20,628 nucleotides of DNA from UBA2862 sp045637485 (lineage in GTDB: Bacteria > Bacillota > Clostridia > Christensenellales > Aristaeellaceae), in NCBI GenBank assembly GCA_045637485.1, contig JAZTZK010000088.1:1-20628 (forward strand). Direction: 5' to 3'. A program made the translations under genes and the position numbers. Below are positions 6,544-13,988 of the stretch, one piece after another. Position 1 is the stretch's first letter. Every line of letters begins with the position of its first letter. A model generated the notes under the pieces. The model was not told the origin of the DNA and did no database searches. It worked only from the letters and a program-made list of their open reading frames with translations.

Positions 6544-7018
6544 TCCCGCACCTCCACTTTTCAAGCGCCTCGGGCCGATAGCCCGCCACGCCCCGGTTTT
6601 CGACGGTGATCACCCGTGTCCCGTCGTCCACGCCCCGCTCCAGCCGGACGCGCAGCGCGGGCTCCGGGTCCAGCTCTGCCATGCCCGGCCACTCCACCAC
6701 GGCCACGCCGTCGCCGCCGACGAACTCGTCCAGCCCTGCGGCATAGTATTCGTCCGGGTCCGCCAGGCGGTACAGGTCAAAGTGGTACAGCCGACGCCCG
6801 CCGGCCTCGTAGGGGATCATCAGCGTAAACGTCGGGCTGGGCATGGGGCCCTCGACGCCCATGCCCCGGGCGATGCCCCGGGCCAACACCGATTTGCCCG
6901 CCCCCAGGTCGCCCTCCAGCAGCACCGCGTCCCCCGCCGCGAGCATCGGCGAAAGCCGGGAGGCGAAGGCCATGGTATCTTCCTCGGAGCGCGTTTCGTA
7001 TTTTGTAAGGTTGGTCAT
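6533..7018 (-). CDS. tsaE: tRNA threonylcarbamoyladenosine biosynthesis ATPase TsaE
   Basis: At 161 residues this is a normal length. TsaE is the small P-loop ATPase that drives turnover of the TsaB-TsaD complex. It shows Walker A GDLGAGKS (36-43), SPTFTLM for the switch region, HFDLYRL and VVEWPGMAE, all in the family order. AGAGG lies 7 bases before ATG 7018. The gene opens the tsaE-tsaB-rimI-MurF-like operon. No convincing promoter is seen in the 169-base gap before it, which is filled by a MITE-like repeat, so transcription may continue from galK. The partner tsaD is not in this window. Confidence 0.95.
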   Translation of the reverse strand: MTNLTKYETRSEEDTMAFASRLSPMLAAGDAVLLEGDLGAGKSVLARGIARGMGVEGPMPSPTFTLMIPYEAGGRRLYHFDLYRLADPDEYYAAGLDEFVGGDGVAVVEWPGMAELDPEPALRVRLERGVDDGTRVITVENRGVAGYRPEALEKWRCGNAN

Positions 7019-7034
7019 CTCATGCCTCTTTTTT

Positions 7035-7180
7035 GAATTAGGAATGAGGAATTAGGAATGAATGTCGAAATCCTTGCGGATTTCTTTGATTGGAGAAGGA
7101 CGTTCGAGGCGGAATGACTTCAATCAAACAGATCCCGCCAGGGATTTGCCCCGCCATTCCTCATTCCTAATTCCTAATTC
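7035..7180. repeat. MITE-like element with iterated ATTAGGAAT arms (copy 2)
   Basis: The left arm (7035-7064) repeats GAATTAGGAAT/GAGGAATTAGG, and the right arm (about 7154-7180) is its complement in slightly different word order. The outer 11 bases are perfectly inverted. The interior holds the hairpin GAAATCCTTGCGGATTTC (7067-7084), 18 bases identical to 3473-3490, followed by TTTGATTGG, and an inverted, degenerate second half (TTCAATCAAACAGATCCC...GGGATTTG). It nearly fills the gap between galK and tsaE; its right end lies 7 bases from the galK stop. Confidence 0.8.
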
Positions 7181-7187
7181 TCCTCCT

Positions 7188-8435
7188 TCATCTCACCCAA
7201 ACCACGCCCTCGGGCCTTATGGAGAGGACCGTCGTCGCGCCCTTGCCGAACACACTGTCCATGGTGGCACGGTATTTCTCCAGCAGATCGAAGGGCACGA
7301 AGGCCAGTATCGTGCCGGCGAAGCCGCCGCCGTGGTTGCGCCAGGCTCCGCGGCCCTCCAGCATCCGGCGGCTCATCTCCAGGGCCAGCGGGATCTCCTG
7401 GTTGTCGCTGGTGGCGACGTTCAGGTTTTGCAGCAACTCCCAGCTGCTGTTGCAGGTCCGGATGATGATGTCCAGGAAGGCAGGCAGGTCGTCCCGCTTC
7501 AGGGCGTCGGCGGCGTCCTGGGCCCGGCGGGTATCGTCCACGAAGTGCAGCGCGCGCAGGATCGAGCGGTCCGACACCCTGTTCTTCAGCCTCGGGATCG
7601 CCTCGAACAGCGCCTCCGGCGTCACGTTCTGAAGCAGCGTGTGCCCCAGCGCCCGGGCCACGGCCTTCATCTCGGCTGGGATGGCGGCATAGGCGTCGGT
7701 CAGGTTGCCGTGCTCGCCGCCGGCGCTCACCACGCAAACCGCGAAGCCCTTCGCGCCGAAGTCGTAGCGTATGGCCTCCACATCGGTGGGATTCTTGCCG
7801 AAGTCCTGTATGGACAGCCCGCCCACGGCGCTGGCCATCTGGTCCATCAGGCCGCTGGGCTTGCCGAAGTAGACGTTCTCGGCGTACTGGGAGATGCGGG
7901 CGTTCTCCTGGGGGTCGATCACCCAGCCGTTGTACAGCGCGTCGAACACGCCCACCAGCATTACCTCGAAGGCCGCCGACGAGGACAGGCCGCTTCCCTT
8001 GAACACCGTGCTGGTCACGCAGGCGTCGAAGCCGCCGATGCGGTACTTCAACTGCGCCAGGCGCGCCGCCACGCCCCGGATCAGCGCGAACGTGGTCTCC
8101 TTCTCGTCGTCGCGGACGCTCAGATCGCCCAGATCCACCTCGAAGGCGGTGGGAAAGCCCTCGGAATACAGCACCACCCGGTTGTCGTCCCGGGGCGCGA
8201 CCGCCGCGACGGTATCCAGGTTCACCGCCGCCGCCAGCACCCTGCCGTTCTGGTGGTCGGTGTGGTTGCCCACCACCTCGGCGCGGCCCGGCGCGGAGAC
8301 GAAGGCCTCCGGCTCGCGGTTGAAGTGGCCGCGGAACACCTCCGCCAGCCCGCTGTAGCGTCCAAACTGATCCTGTCCCGCGTAAAGCGCGTCCAGCCGC
8401 GCCCTGTTTTGATCGTACCATGCCCTGACGTCCAT
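7188..8435 (-). CDS. galK: Galactokinase
   Basis: This GHMP kinase has 415 residues and phosphorylates galactose at C1, the first committed step of the Leloir pathway. The substrate motif is PGRAEVVGNHTDHQ (49-62), a variant of the canonical GRVNLIGEHTDY that is common in Clostridia. The ATP loop is GSGLSSSA (147-154), the catalytic-type Asp is Asp198 in LMDQMAS, and the third GHMP motif is GGGFAGTILAF. A longer frame starts at 8486, but that ATG has no ribosome site and lies about 8 bases from the predicted transcript start. AGGGGGT ahead of ATG 8435 decides the start. No galT, galE or regulator is adjacent. The gene may feed on galactose released by oligosaccharides brought in by the transporters at the window edges. 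Confidence 0.93.
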   Translation of the reverse strand: MDVRAWYDQNRARLDALYAGQDQFGRYSGLAEVFRGHFNREPEAFVSAPGRAEVVGNHTDHQNGRVLAAAVNLDTVAAVAPRDDNRVVLYSEGFPTAFEVDLGDLSVRDDEKETTFALIRGVAARLAQLKYRIGGFDACVTSTVFKGSGLSSSAAFEVMLVGVFDALYNGWVIDPQENARISQYAENVYFGKPSGLMDQMASAVGGLSIQDFGKNPTDVEAIRYDFGAKGFAVCVVSAGGEHGNLTDAYAAIPAEMKAVARALGHTLLQNVTPEALFEAIPRLKNRVSDRSILRALHFVDDTRRAQDAADALKRDDLPAFLDIIIRTCNSSWELLQNLNVATSDNQEIPLALEMSRRMLEGRGAWRNHGGGFAGTILAFVPFDLLEKYRATMDSVFGKGATTVLSIRPEGVVWVR

Positions 8436-8500
8436 TTCCCATACCCCCTGAAGCCGTGAATGTGTATTGAAAAGCAGATTTGCCATATTGGCACGCTTAT

Positions 8501-8529
8501 ATTGTAAACCATTGCGCAGTTTTTCGCAA
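8501..8529 (-). promoter_or_regulatory. Sigma-A promoter for galK
   Basis: On the minus strand, TTGCGA (8524-8529) and TACAAT (8501-8506) are separated by exactly 17 bases. The palindrome TAAATATTTA (8533-8542) lies just upstream of the -35; it may be only AT-rich DNA. Confidence 0.7.
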
Positions 8530-8569
8530 GGGTAAATATTTATGACGCGCCTAAAGACTGGCAGTCAAA

Positions 8570-8594
8570 GGCCTTCCCCCAATGGAGGAAGGCC
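8570..8594 (-). terminator. Hairpin terminator of the 13-module gene
   Basis: GGCCTTCC (8570-8577) and GGAAGGCC (8587-8594) form an 8-bp stem with a 9-base loop. Read on the minus strand it follows the stop codon of the large gene by about 32 bases and is followed by TTTGACTG, a weak T-tract. Confidence 0.6.
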
Positions 8595-8626
8595 AATCGC
8601 TTATCCCTTGTCCGTGTTCCGTCGAA

Positions 8627-11600
8627 TCACCCGTTGTCCTCCGTTCCCGGCGTGACGCTGGTGGGAGGCTGGCAGTGGGGGCAGGCCTTGTAGCCCCAGT
8701 CAATGGCGAACTGCAGCGATACCCCCGTGCCGCCCTTGAATTTGACGGCGCTGCAGGTGGACGCCCGATGGTAATAGGTGTTGATGGTGCCCGGATCGAC
8801 GTACACCGTGCTGTCGGCGTCGCCGGGATACATCTGGATGGACACCGGCGCGCCCTCGGTGCCGCCGTTCTCGGGGCTGTCCGATCCGGCGGAGAGCTTC
8901 GAGCAGTCGGGGCAGGCCTTCAGCCCCATGGCCCTGGCCTTGCCCAGCGTGCCCGCCGTGGCTCCCGCCCCGGCATGGGACTTTAAGAAGTGGTAGTACC
9001 TGTCCCCCGGCGCGGCGTAGACCTTCAGGCCCGCGATGCCCATGCAGACCGGGCAGGCCTTCTTGCCGTAGTTCAGCGCCGTCTCCAGCGAGATCTTTGT
9101 CGCCCCCGTCAGGCCTGAGCAGTGGGCGCGGGCATGGTAGTACTTGCTGCCCGCCGTGGCCCAGACCTTGATGCCGGAGGTGCCGGACTTGTAGGGGCCG
9201 GTGCGTTCGGTGGTGCGCCCCGATTTGGTCACGCAGTTGGGGCAGGGATCCAGCCCGTAGGCCAGCGCCGCCGCCAGGGTGCCCTGCCGCGCGCCGGAGC
9301 CGGCGTCGGCCTTGCTGTAGTGGTAATACTTGCCGCCCCGGGTGGCGTACACCTTGCGGGTGGCCGCGGAGGCGCACACCGGACAGGCCTTCTTGCCGTA
9401 GTTCAGCGCCGTCTCCAGCGTGACCCTGCTGGGCGCGCCGGAGATGTTGGAGCAGCTCGAGCGGGTGTGGTAGTACTTGCCGTTGACGGTGGCGTACACC
9501 CGCACGCCGGACCTGCCGGACTTGTAGGTCGATTTCCGGGTGGCCGTGGCTACCGCGGCCTGGGCCGCCGCCTTGGCTGCCGCGGCCTTCGCCGCCGCCA
9601 CCTTGTCCGCGGTGCTCTTCGTCCTGGCGGCCTTCTTGGCCGCGGCCTCGGCCTCGGCGGCCGCCTTCTTCAGCTGTTCGTTGTAGGTCTTGGCCGCCTC
9701 GCTGGCGGACTCCGCCGCCTTTTTGCTGCTCAGGCAGTGGGGGCAGGCGGTCTGGCCCAGCATCAGGGCCTCGGCCAGGGTGCGCTTCGTGCCGTTCTTC
9801 ATGCCCGAGGGGACGCAGACGCTGGCCGCGTGGTAGTGGTCGCCGTTCTTTGTGGAATACACCGTGCGCTTGGCCGCCGCCGCGCAGGTCGGGCAGGCCT
9901 TCTTGCCGGCCTTGATGGCGGTCTTCAGCGTGATGCGGCTGGCCCCGGTCATGCCGCCGCAGTTGCTGTTCAGGTGATAGTAGCTGCCCTGGCGGGTGGC
10001 GTAGACGTAGGTGTTGCCCGCGGTGGCCTTCGAGGCCGCGGCGGACGCCCGGGTGCTGCCGCCCGAGGTGGTCGAGGTCGTGACGCCGTTCTTGGTCGTG
10101 GATTTCGTGGTCTTGCCGTCCTTGGTGATGGTTGTGGTGGTTGTGGTGCCGTCCTTGGTCGTGGTCGTGGTGGTGGTGCCGTCCTTGGTCGTGGTCGTGG
10201 TAGTCCTGCCGTCGCTGGTCGTGCTTCCCCAGCAGTCCGGGCAGCGCTTGAAGCCCGCCGCCAGTGCGTCGGCCAGCGTTCCCGCCGTGGCGTTCCTCAT
10301 GCCGGAGCAGGTGGCGTAGGAGTGGTAATACTTGCCGCCCTTCACCGCGTAGACCTGGGTATTTGCGCTGGAGGCGCACACCGGGCAGGCCTTCTTCCCC
10401 GCCAGCAGCATGGACTTCAGCGTATACAGCTGGGCGTCCTTCATGCCGCTGCAGGTGTTCTTGGTGTGGTAGTAGGTGCCGTTCTGGGTGGCGTACACCT
10501 TCACGCTGTCGCCGGTGCTGTTGCCGGTCAGCGACACGGTCTTTGTCTTTTCCTTGGTTGTGTTTTCGGCCTCCGCGGCGGCCTGGTCGCCCAGGGTACC
10601 CTTGACGCAGATCTCGCACTTCGTCTTACCCAATACCATGGCCTCGGCCAGCGAGACCTTCTTCGCGCCGGTCATGCCCTGGCAGTTCTTGTCGGTATGG
10701 TAGGACTTGCCGCCGGCGGTGCAGTAGACCACCGTACCGGCGGAGGCGCAGCAGGTGGGGCACGCGGCCTTGCCCGCCAGCAGCGCGTCGCGCAGCGACA
10801 GCTTCGTGGCGTTCTTCATGTTCGAGCAGTCCTTCTGCACGTGGTAGTAGGTGCCCTCCTTGGTGGCGTACACGCTCAGGCCGCTCTTGTCCTCGGATTC
10901 CTTGTTGATCAGCACCGCGGTGATGTTCTCGTCCTCGTCCAGGGAATCCTTGGTCTTCAGTATGCAGACCGGGCAGGCCTGCTTGCCCTCGTTCTCCGCG
11001 GCCTGCTTGGTGTAGACCAGCGGGTTCTTCATGTTGCTGCACTTGGCGTCGATGTGGTAGTACTTGCCGCCCAGTGTGCCGTAGTAGGTGGTGGTGCTGC
11101 CGCCGCCGATGCAATCCGGGCAGGGCGACTGGTGGCGGCTGTTTTCCGCGATCTCGCGGGTCACGCGCCACACCTGCATGCCCTGTTCGATGCTGGGGCA
11201 GTTCTCGTTGGAGTGGTAGTACAGGCCGGAGGCCGGACTCCACACGTATTCGGCGTTCTCGCCGGTTGCGCCGTTGCCCGCGCCGCTCAGGGGCGTCGGC
11301 GAGGGCGACACGTCGGCGCCGTCCAGCTCGGTATCGGAGCCGCTGTCAGAGGCCGTATCGCCGGAGGAGGCATCCGAATCGGAGGAACTGTCGGAGGCGC
11401 TGTCCCCGCCGGCCGCGCCGCCGGACAGGTCGATGACCTCAATGCCGCCGGCGGTGGGCTCGGGGGCGAGGGTTTCCTGAACGGAGACGGGCGCAAGGGT
11501 CATCTGGGGCTGGGTCTGCCGATCGCCCGCGCCGCCGAGCATACCCCGCAGCAGCAGGATCAGCGCCACGATGAACCATATGGCCGAGGCGACGGTGATG

Positions 11601-12244
11601 GCCCAGCGGACCGGCTCGTCAAAGCGCCGCCTCTGCCACAGCAGGTAGATGCCCACCGGCGGCAGCAGGAACAGCAGCAGGTAGGTCACCCAGTCGTGTT
11701 CCTCGACGTACTGGCCAAGGCGGCCGCGGGGCGCGTCGTCGTATTCCTCCGACTCGTCCGCGTCCGCGTCCTGGTAGCGGTCGTCATAGTCGCGGTCATC
11801 GTCATAGCCGTCGTCGTCCGCGTACCGGTCGTCGTCGTAGCGGTCGTCATCGTAGCGGTCGTCGTCATACCCGTCGTCGTCGTAACGGTCGTCGTCGTCG
11901 TAGCGGTCGTCGTCGTACCGGTCGTCATCGTCGTCGTCATACCGGTCGTCGTCATACCCGTCGTCGTCATACCCGTCGTCATCGTCGTACCGATCGTCGT
12001 TGTCGTACCGGTCGTCGTTGTCGTACCGGTCGTCGTCGCGGTCGTCGACATACCCGTCGTCGGCATCAAAACGATCCTGAAGGGCGTCGCCCTCAGGCTG
12101 ATCTTCATATGTATTGTCGTCTTCCGCGCCGGACGACTGCCTGCCCCGGAAGAGGCGATGGACCTTGCCCTCTTCACCCCAGCGGTAGGCAAGCCCCTGG
12201 CCGGACAGATTGAATTTCAGCTTTCCAATCGAATGCGTAGCCAT
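8627..12244 (-). CDS. Large membrane protein with 13 paired Cys/His modules and an Asp/Tyr-rich tract
   Basis: A 1205-residue protein of unrecognised function. AAGGTGG precedes ATG 12244 by 7 bases, so a longer frame to 12304 is not used. Order: a head with IGKLKFNLSGQGLAYRWGEE; a tract (about 62-165) of DDDRYDD/DDGYDDD repeats; two membrane segments (about 183-203, 213-234) joined by the basic loop QRRRFDEPVR; a Ser/Thr/Asp-rich linker; then 13 modules (about 335-1190). Each module reads VYAT..GKYYH, x4, C, 21-25 residues including a TL..AL..GKKA stretch, then CPxC. This is a likely four-ligand zinc site. Modules 1-12 come as pairs 48-53 residues apart, split by longer variable linkers, including a Thr-rich one and an Ala/Lys-rich helix. 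Modules 10 and 12 replace the first Cys with Asp and His. The basic loop favours both ends lying outside, but the topology is unsure. Confidence 0.85.
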   Translation of the reverse strand: MATHSIGKLKFNLSGQGLAYRWGEEGKVHRLFRGRQSSGAEDDNTYEDQPEGDALQDRFDADDGYVDDRDDDRYDNDDRYDNDDRYDDDDGYDDDGYDDDRYDDDDDDRYDDDRYDDDDRYDDDGYDDDRYDDDRYDDDRYADDDGYDDDRDYDDRYQDADADESEEYDDAPRGRLGQYVEEHDWVTYLLLFLLPPVGIYLLWQRRRFDEPVRWAITVASAIWFIVALILLLRGMLGGAGDRQTQPQMTLAPVSVQETLAPEPTAGGIEVIDLSGGAAGGDSASDSSSDSDASSGDTASDSGSDTELDGADVSPSPTPLSGAGNGATGENAEYVWSPASGLYYHSNENCPSIEQGMQVWRVTREIAENSRHQSPCPDCIGGGSTTTYYGTLGGKYYHIDAKCSNMKNPLVYTKQAAENEGKQACPVCILKTKDSLDEDENITAVLINKESEDKSGLSVYATKEGTYYHVQKDCSNMKNATKLSLRDALLAGKAACPTCCASAGTVVYCTAGGKSYHTDKNCQGMTGAKKVSLAEAMVLGKTKCEICVKGTLGDQAAAEAENTTKEKTKTVSLTGNSTGDSVKVYATQNGTYYHTKNTCSGMKDAQLYTLKSMLLAGKKACPVCASSANTQVYAVKGGKYYHSYATCSGMRNATAGTLADALAAGFKRCPDCWGSTTSDGRTTTTTTKDGTTTTTTTKDGTTTTTTITKDGKTTKSTTKNGVTTSTTSGGSTRASAAASKATAGNTYVYATRQGSYYHLNSNCGGMTGASRITLKTAIKAGKKACPTCAAAAKRTVYSTKNGDHYHAASVCVPSGMKNGTKRTLAEALMLGQTACPHCLSSKKAAESASEAAKTYNEQLKKAAAEAEAAAKKAARTKSTADKVAAAKAAAAKAAAQAAVATATRKSTYKSGRSGVRVYATVNGKYYHTRSSCSNISGAPSRVTLETALNYGKKACPVCASAATRKVYATRGGKYYHYSKADAGSGARQGTLAAALAYGLDPCPNCVTKSGRTTERTGPYKSGTSGIKVWATAGSKYYHARAHCSGLTGATKISLETALNYGKKACPVCMGIAGLKVYAAPGDRYYHFLKSHAGAGATAGTLGKARAMGLKACPDCSKLSAGSDSPENGGTEGAPVSIQMYPGDADSTVYVDPGTINTYYHRASTCSAVKFKGGTGVSLQFAIDWGYKACPHCQPPTSVTPGTEDNG
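10086..10215. repeat. Minisatellite coding the Thr-rich linker
   Basis: A 30-base unit is repeated exactly or nearly so at 10146-10175 and 10176-10205, with degenerate units on both sides. On the minus strand it encodes (T)6-7-KDG repeats between modules 6 and 7 of the large protein. Unit length is a multiple of three, so copy-number change would keep the frame. Confidence 0.8.
11752..12060. repeat. Trinucleotide-rich tract coding the Asp/Tyr domain
   Basis: This is a run of CGTCGTCGTA-CGGTCGTCAT words on the plus strand, encoding DDDRYDDDGY-type repeats on the minus strand. About 100 residues are almost only D, Y, R, G and N. The tract is imperfect, so it has had time to drift. Confidence 0.8.
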
Positions 12245-12334
12245 ACTTTTTACCACCTTAATATGCCGGTATACACGCCGCTTGAAGCGGCTGTCGGGGC
12301 GCATGTGCCCCCTTATCTATTCAATGCCATTACA

Positions 12335-12363
12335 AGCATACATCATCTATACCAATATGTCAA
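12335..12363 (-). promoter_or_regulatory. Sigma-A promoter for the 13-module gene
   Basis: On the minus strand, a consensus TTGACA (12358-12363) and TATGCT (12335-12340) are spaced by 17 bases. The leader would be about 85 bases. The 311-base AT-rich gap 12245-12555 holds this promoter, the facing promoter at 12469-12497 and nothing else I can name. Confidence 0.75.
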
Positions 12364-12468
12364 TCATCTCGAAATAAAAAAATGAAATTTTGTCATTATC
12401 TTAAACCCCATAATTTCATATATCGAAATAATATCGCAAAAAATATGCCATAAATTCAATTTAACCCA

Positions 12469-12497
12469 TTGCCTGATTCCCGCCGATATGCTATAAT
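12469..12497 (+). promoter_or_regulatory. Sigma-A promoter for the CapA-like gene
   Basis: TTGCCT (12469-12474) and a perfect TATAAT (12492-12497) are 17 bases apart, with TG at 12489-12490 giving an extended -10. Its -35 lies about 105 bases from the -35 of the divergent promoter. Confidence 0.85.
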
Positions 12498-12555
12498 AGG
12501 GTGTGTAACAATTTGAACCAGCCTGTAACATTTGTTTTTCACGGAGGTAAGCCAT

Positions 12556-13860
12556 ATGTCCAACAAGCCTGTGAAGGGCCTCAGGGTAGGTAATTACCGG
12601 ATCACACCGCTGGGCCTGGTCGTGCTGGCGGTGCTGGTGATGCTGATCATCGCCGCGGTGGTGCTCCTCGTCGTCCGCCCGTTCGAAAGCAGCGACGTCG
12701 CCGCCACAAATGTGCTGCCGCCCCAGGCGGAGGAGGAAACACCGGAGGTGGAGGTCACCAAGGCTCCCACCAAGAAGCCCAAGCCCAAGCCCACCCCCAC
12801 CCCGGAGCCCCAGCTGCGCTCAGCCACGATCCGCTCGTTGGGCGAGATCGCCATGCAGCAGAACCTGCTGCGCGCCGCGGTAAACGGAAACACCTTTGAT
12901 TTCAGCAACATGTTCACGAACATCTCCTCGGTCATCGGCAACGCGGATTACACCGTGGCCGACGTGGAGGGCTCGCTGGGCGGCACCACCGAATATTCCG
13001 GCAGCAACAAGATGATCACGCCCCCCTCACTGATTGGCGCGCTGAAGGAATGCGGCGTAGACATGCTGATGCTGGCCAACGACCACGCGCTGGACGGCGG
13101 CCTCAACGACCTGATGGCCACGATCCAGAACTGCCAGGAGGAGGAAATGGACTACGTCGGCGCGGCGGCCTCCGCCGAGGAGCGCGCTAACCCGCTGATC
13201 CGGGAAATCGGCGGCATCAACGTGGCCTTCCTCGCCTACACCGAATCGCTGAACGGCAACGAGCAGGGTGTGGACCCCGCCGCGCTGGAATACAGCGTGA
13301 ACCTGATCTCCAAGTCCAACGCCAAGAAGGACATCGACAGCGCCCGCGAAGCCGGCGCCGACGTGGTCGTCTGCTATTGCAGCTGGGGCGAGATGTTCAA
13401 CCCCACCCCCACCGACACCGAAAAGAAGATCGCCCAGAAGCTGGCCGAGTGGGGCGTGGACGTGATCGTCGGCTACAACCCCCATGTGGTGCAGCCCGCC
13501 ACCTGGCTGGAGACGAAGGACGCCGAGGGTAACGTGCGCCGCACGCTGTGCCTGGGCGCAACGGGCAACCTGCTGTCCGACCAGTACGGCAAGAACGACA
13601 ACGGCATCGTGTTCCAGTTCACCATCGAGGAGACGGAGCACGGCAGGTTCGCCATCACCAACCCGGTCTACATACCCACCTATGTCTGGCGCAGCGAGAC
13701 CGAGGACGGCAAGTACAACTACCAGGCCCTGGCCGTGGGCCAGTGGCTGGAGGACGCCCCCGAGGGCATGGCCTACGCCGACGCCGCAAGGATGCGCCAG
13801 GTCTGGGCCGACCTGCAATCGGTCATGGGCGCGGACGTCGCCACAGTCGCGGCGGAATAG
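12556..13860 (+). CDS. Membrane-anchored CapA-like protein with altered metal-site motifs
   Basis: The protein has 434 residues. GGAGG at 12543-12547 is 8 bases before ATG 12556. One membrane helix (17-41) is followed by a Pro/Lys/Thr linker (65-86) and an outside domain of the CapA/PgsA metallophosphatase-like family, whose members act in poly-glutamate capsule or related surface polymer work. The family frame is clear, but key motifs differ. GD is GE (Glu97), NxE is DVE (136-138), ANNH is ANDH (174-177), HWG is SWG (276-278), HPH is NPH (308-310), and LGNF is TGNL. The positions that hold the dinuclear metal in the family are therefore partly lost, suggesting a binding or scaffold protein, or a different metal. 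The gene is divergent from the 13-module gene, has its own promoter and terminator, and is monocistronic. Confidence 0.85.
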   Translation: MSNKPVKGLRVGNYRITPLGLVVLAVLVMLIIAAVVLLVVRPFESSDVAATNVLPPQAEEETPEVEVTKAPTKKPKPKPTPTPEPQLRSATIRSLGEIAMQQNLLRAAVNGNTFDFSNMFTNISSVIGNADYTVADVEGSLGGTTEYSGSNKMITPPSLIGALKECGVDMLMLANDHALDGGLNDLMATIQNCQEEEMDYVGAAASAEERANPLIREIGGINVAFLAYTESLNGNEQGVDPAALEYSVNLISKSNAKKDIDSAREAGADVVVCYCSWGEMFNPTPTDTEKKIAQKLAEWGVDVIVGYNPHVVQPATWLETKDAEGNVRRTLCLGATGNLLSDQYGKNDNGIVFQFTIEETEHGRFAITNPVYIPTYVWRSETEDGKYNYQALAVGQWLEDAPEGMAYADAARMRQVWADLQSVMGADVATVAAE

Positions 13861-13877
13861 TTTGGGATCGACCTCCC

Positions 13878-13910
13878 GCAGGAGCGCCAATCGGCGCTCC
13901 TGCTGTGTTT
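13878..13910 (+). terminator. Terminator of the CapA-like gene
   Basis: GCAGGAGCGCC (13878-13888) and GGCGCTCCTGC (13893-13903) form a perfect 11-bp stem with the loop AATC. TGTGTTT follows. The hairpin starts 18 bases after the stop codon. Confidence 0.85.
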
Positions 13911-13916
13911 GGATGG

Positions 13917-13939
13917 GATTGGGGATTAGGAATTAGGAG
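13917..13939. repeat. Fragment of the iterated-arm repeat
   Basis: GATTGGGGATTAGG followed by AATTAGGA resembles the arms of the elements at 3438-3624 and 7035-7180. No core hairpin or second arm is present, so this is an arm remnant or a solo arm in the gap before mutY. Confidence 0.45.
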
Positions 13940-13988
13940 AAACAGTGGGGCGGGGTCGCCTCATCCAATTACGGAAAGGAGCGTCGTT

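Noticed and set aside
7062..8459. 465-codon plus-strand frame opposite galK.
   Set aside because: Shadow frame caused by high GC at third positions; the galactokinase motifs on the minus strand settle the coding strand.
9122..12385. 1087-codon open frame on the plus strand opposite the 13-module gene.
   Set aside because: It is the antisense shadow of a GC-rich, repetitive coding region. It has no ribosome site, and its translation is Val/Gly/Ala/Arg-rich low complexity, while the minus strand has promoter, ribosome site and module structure.
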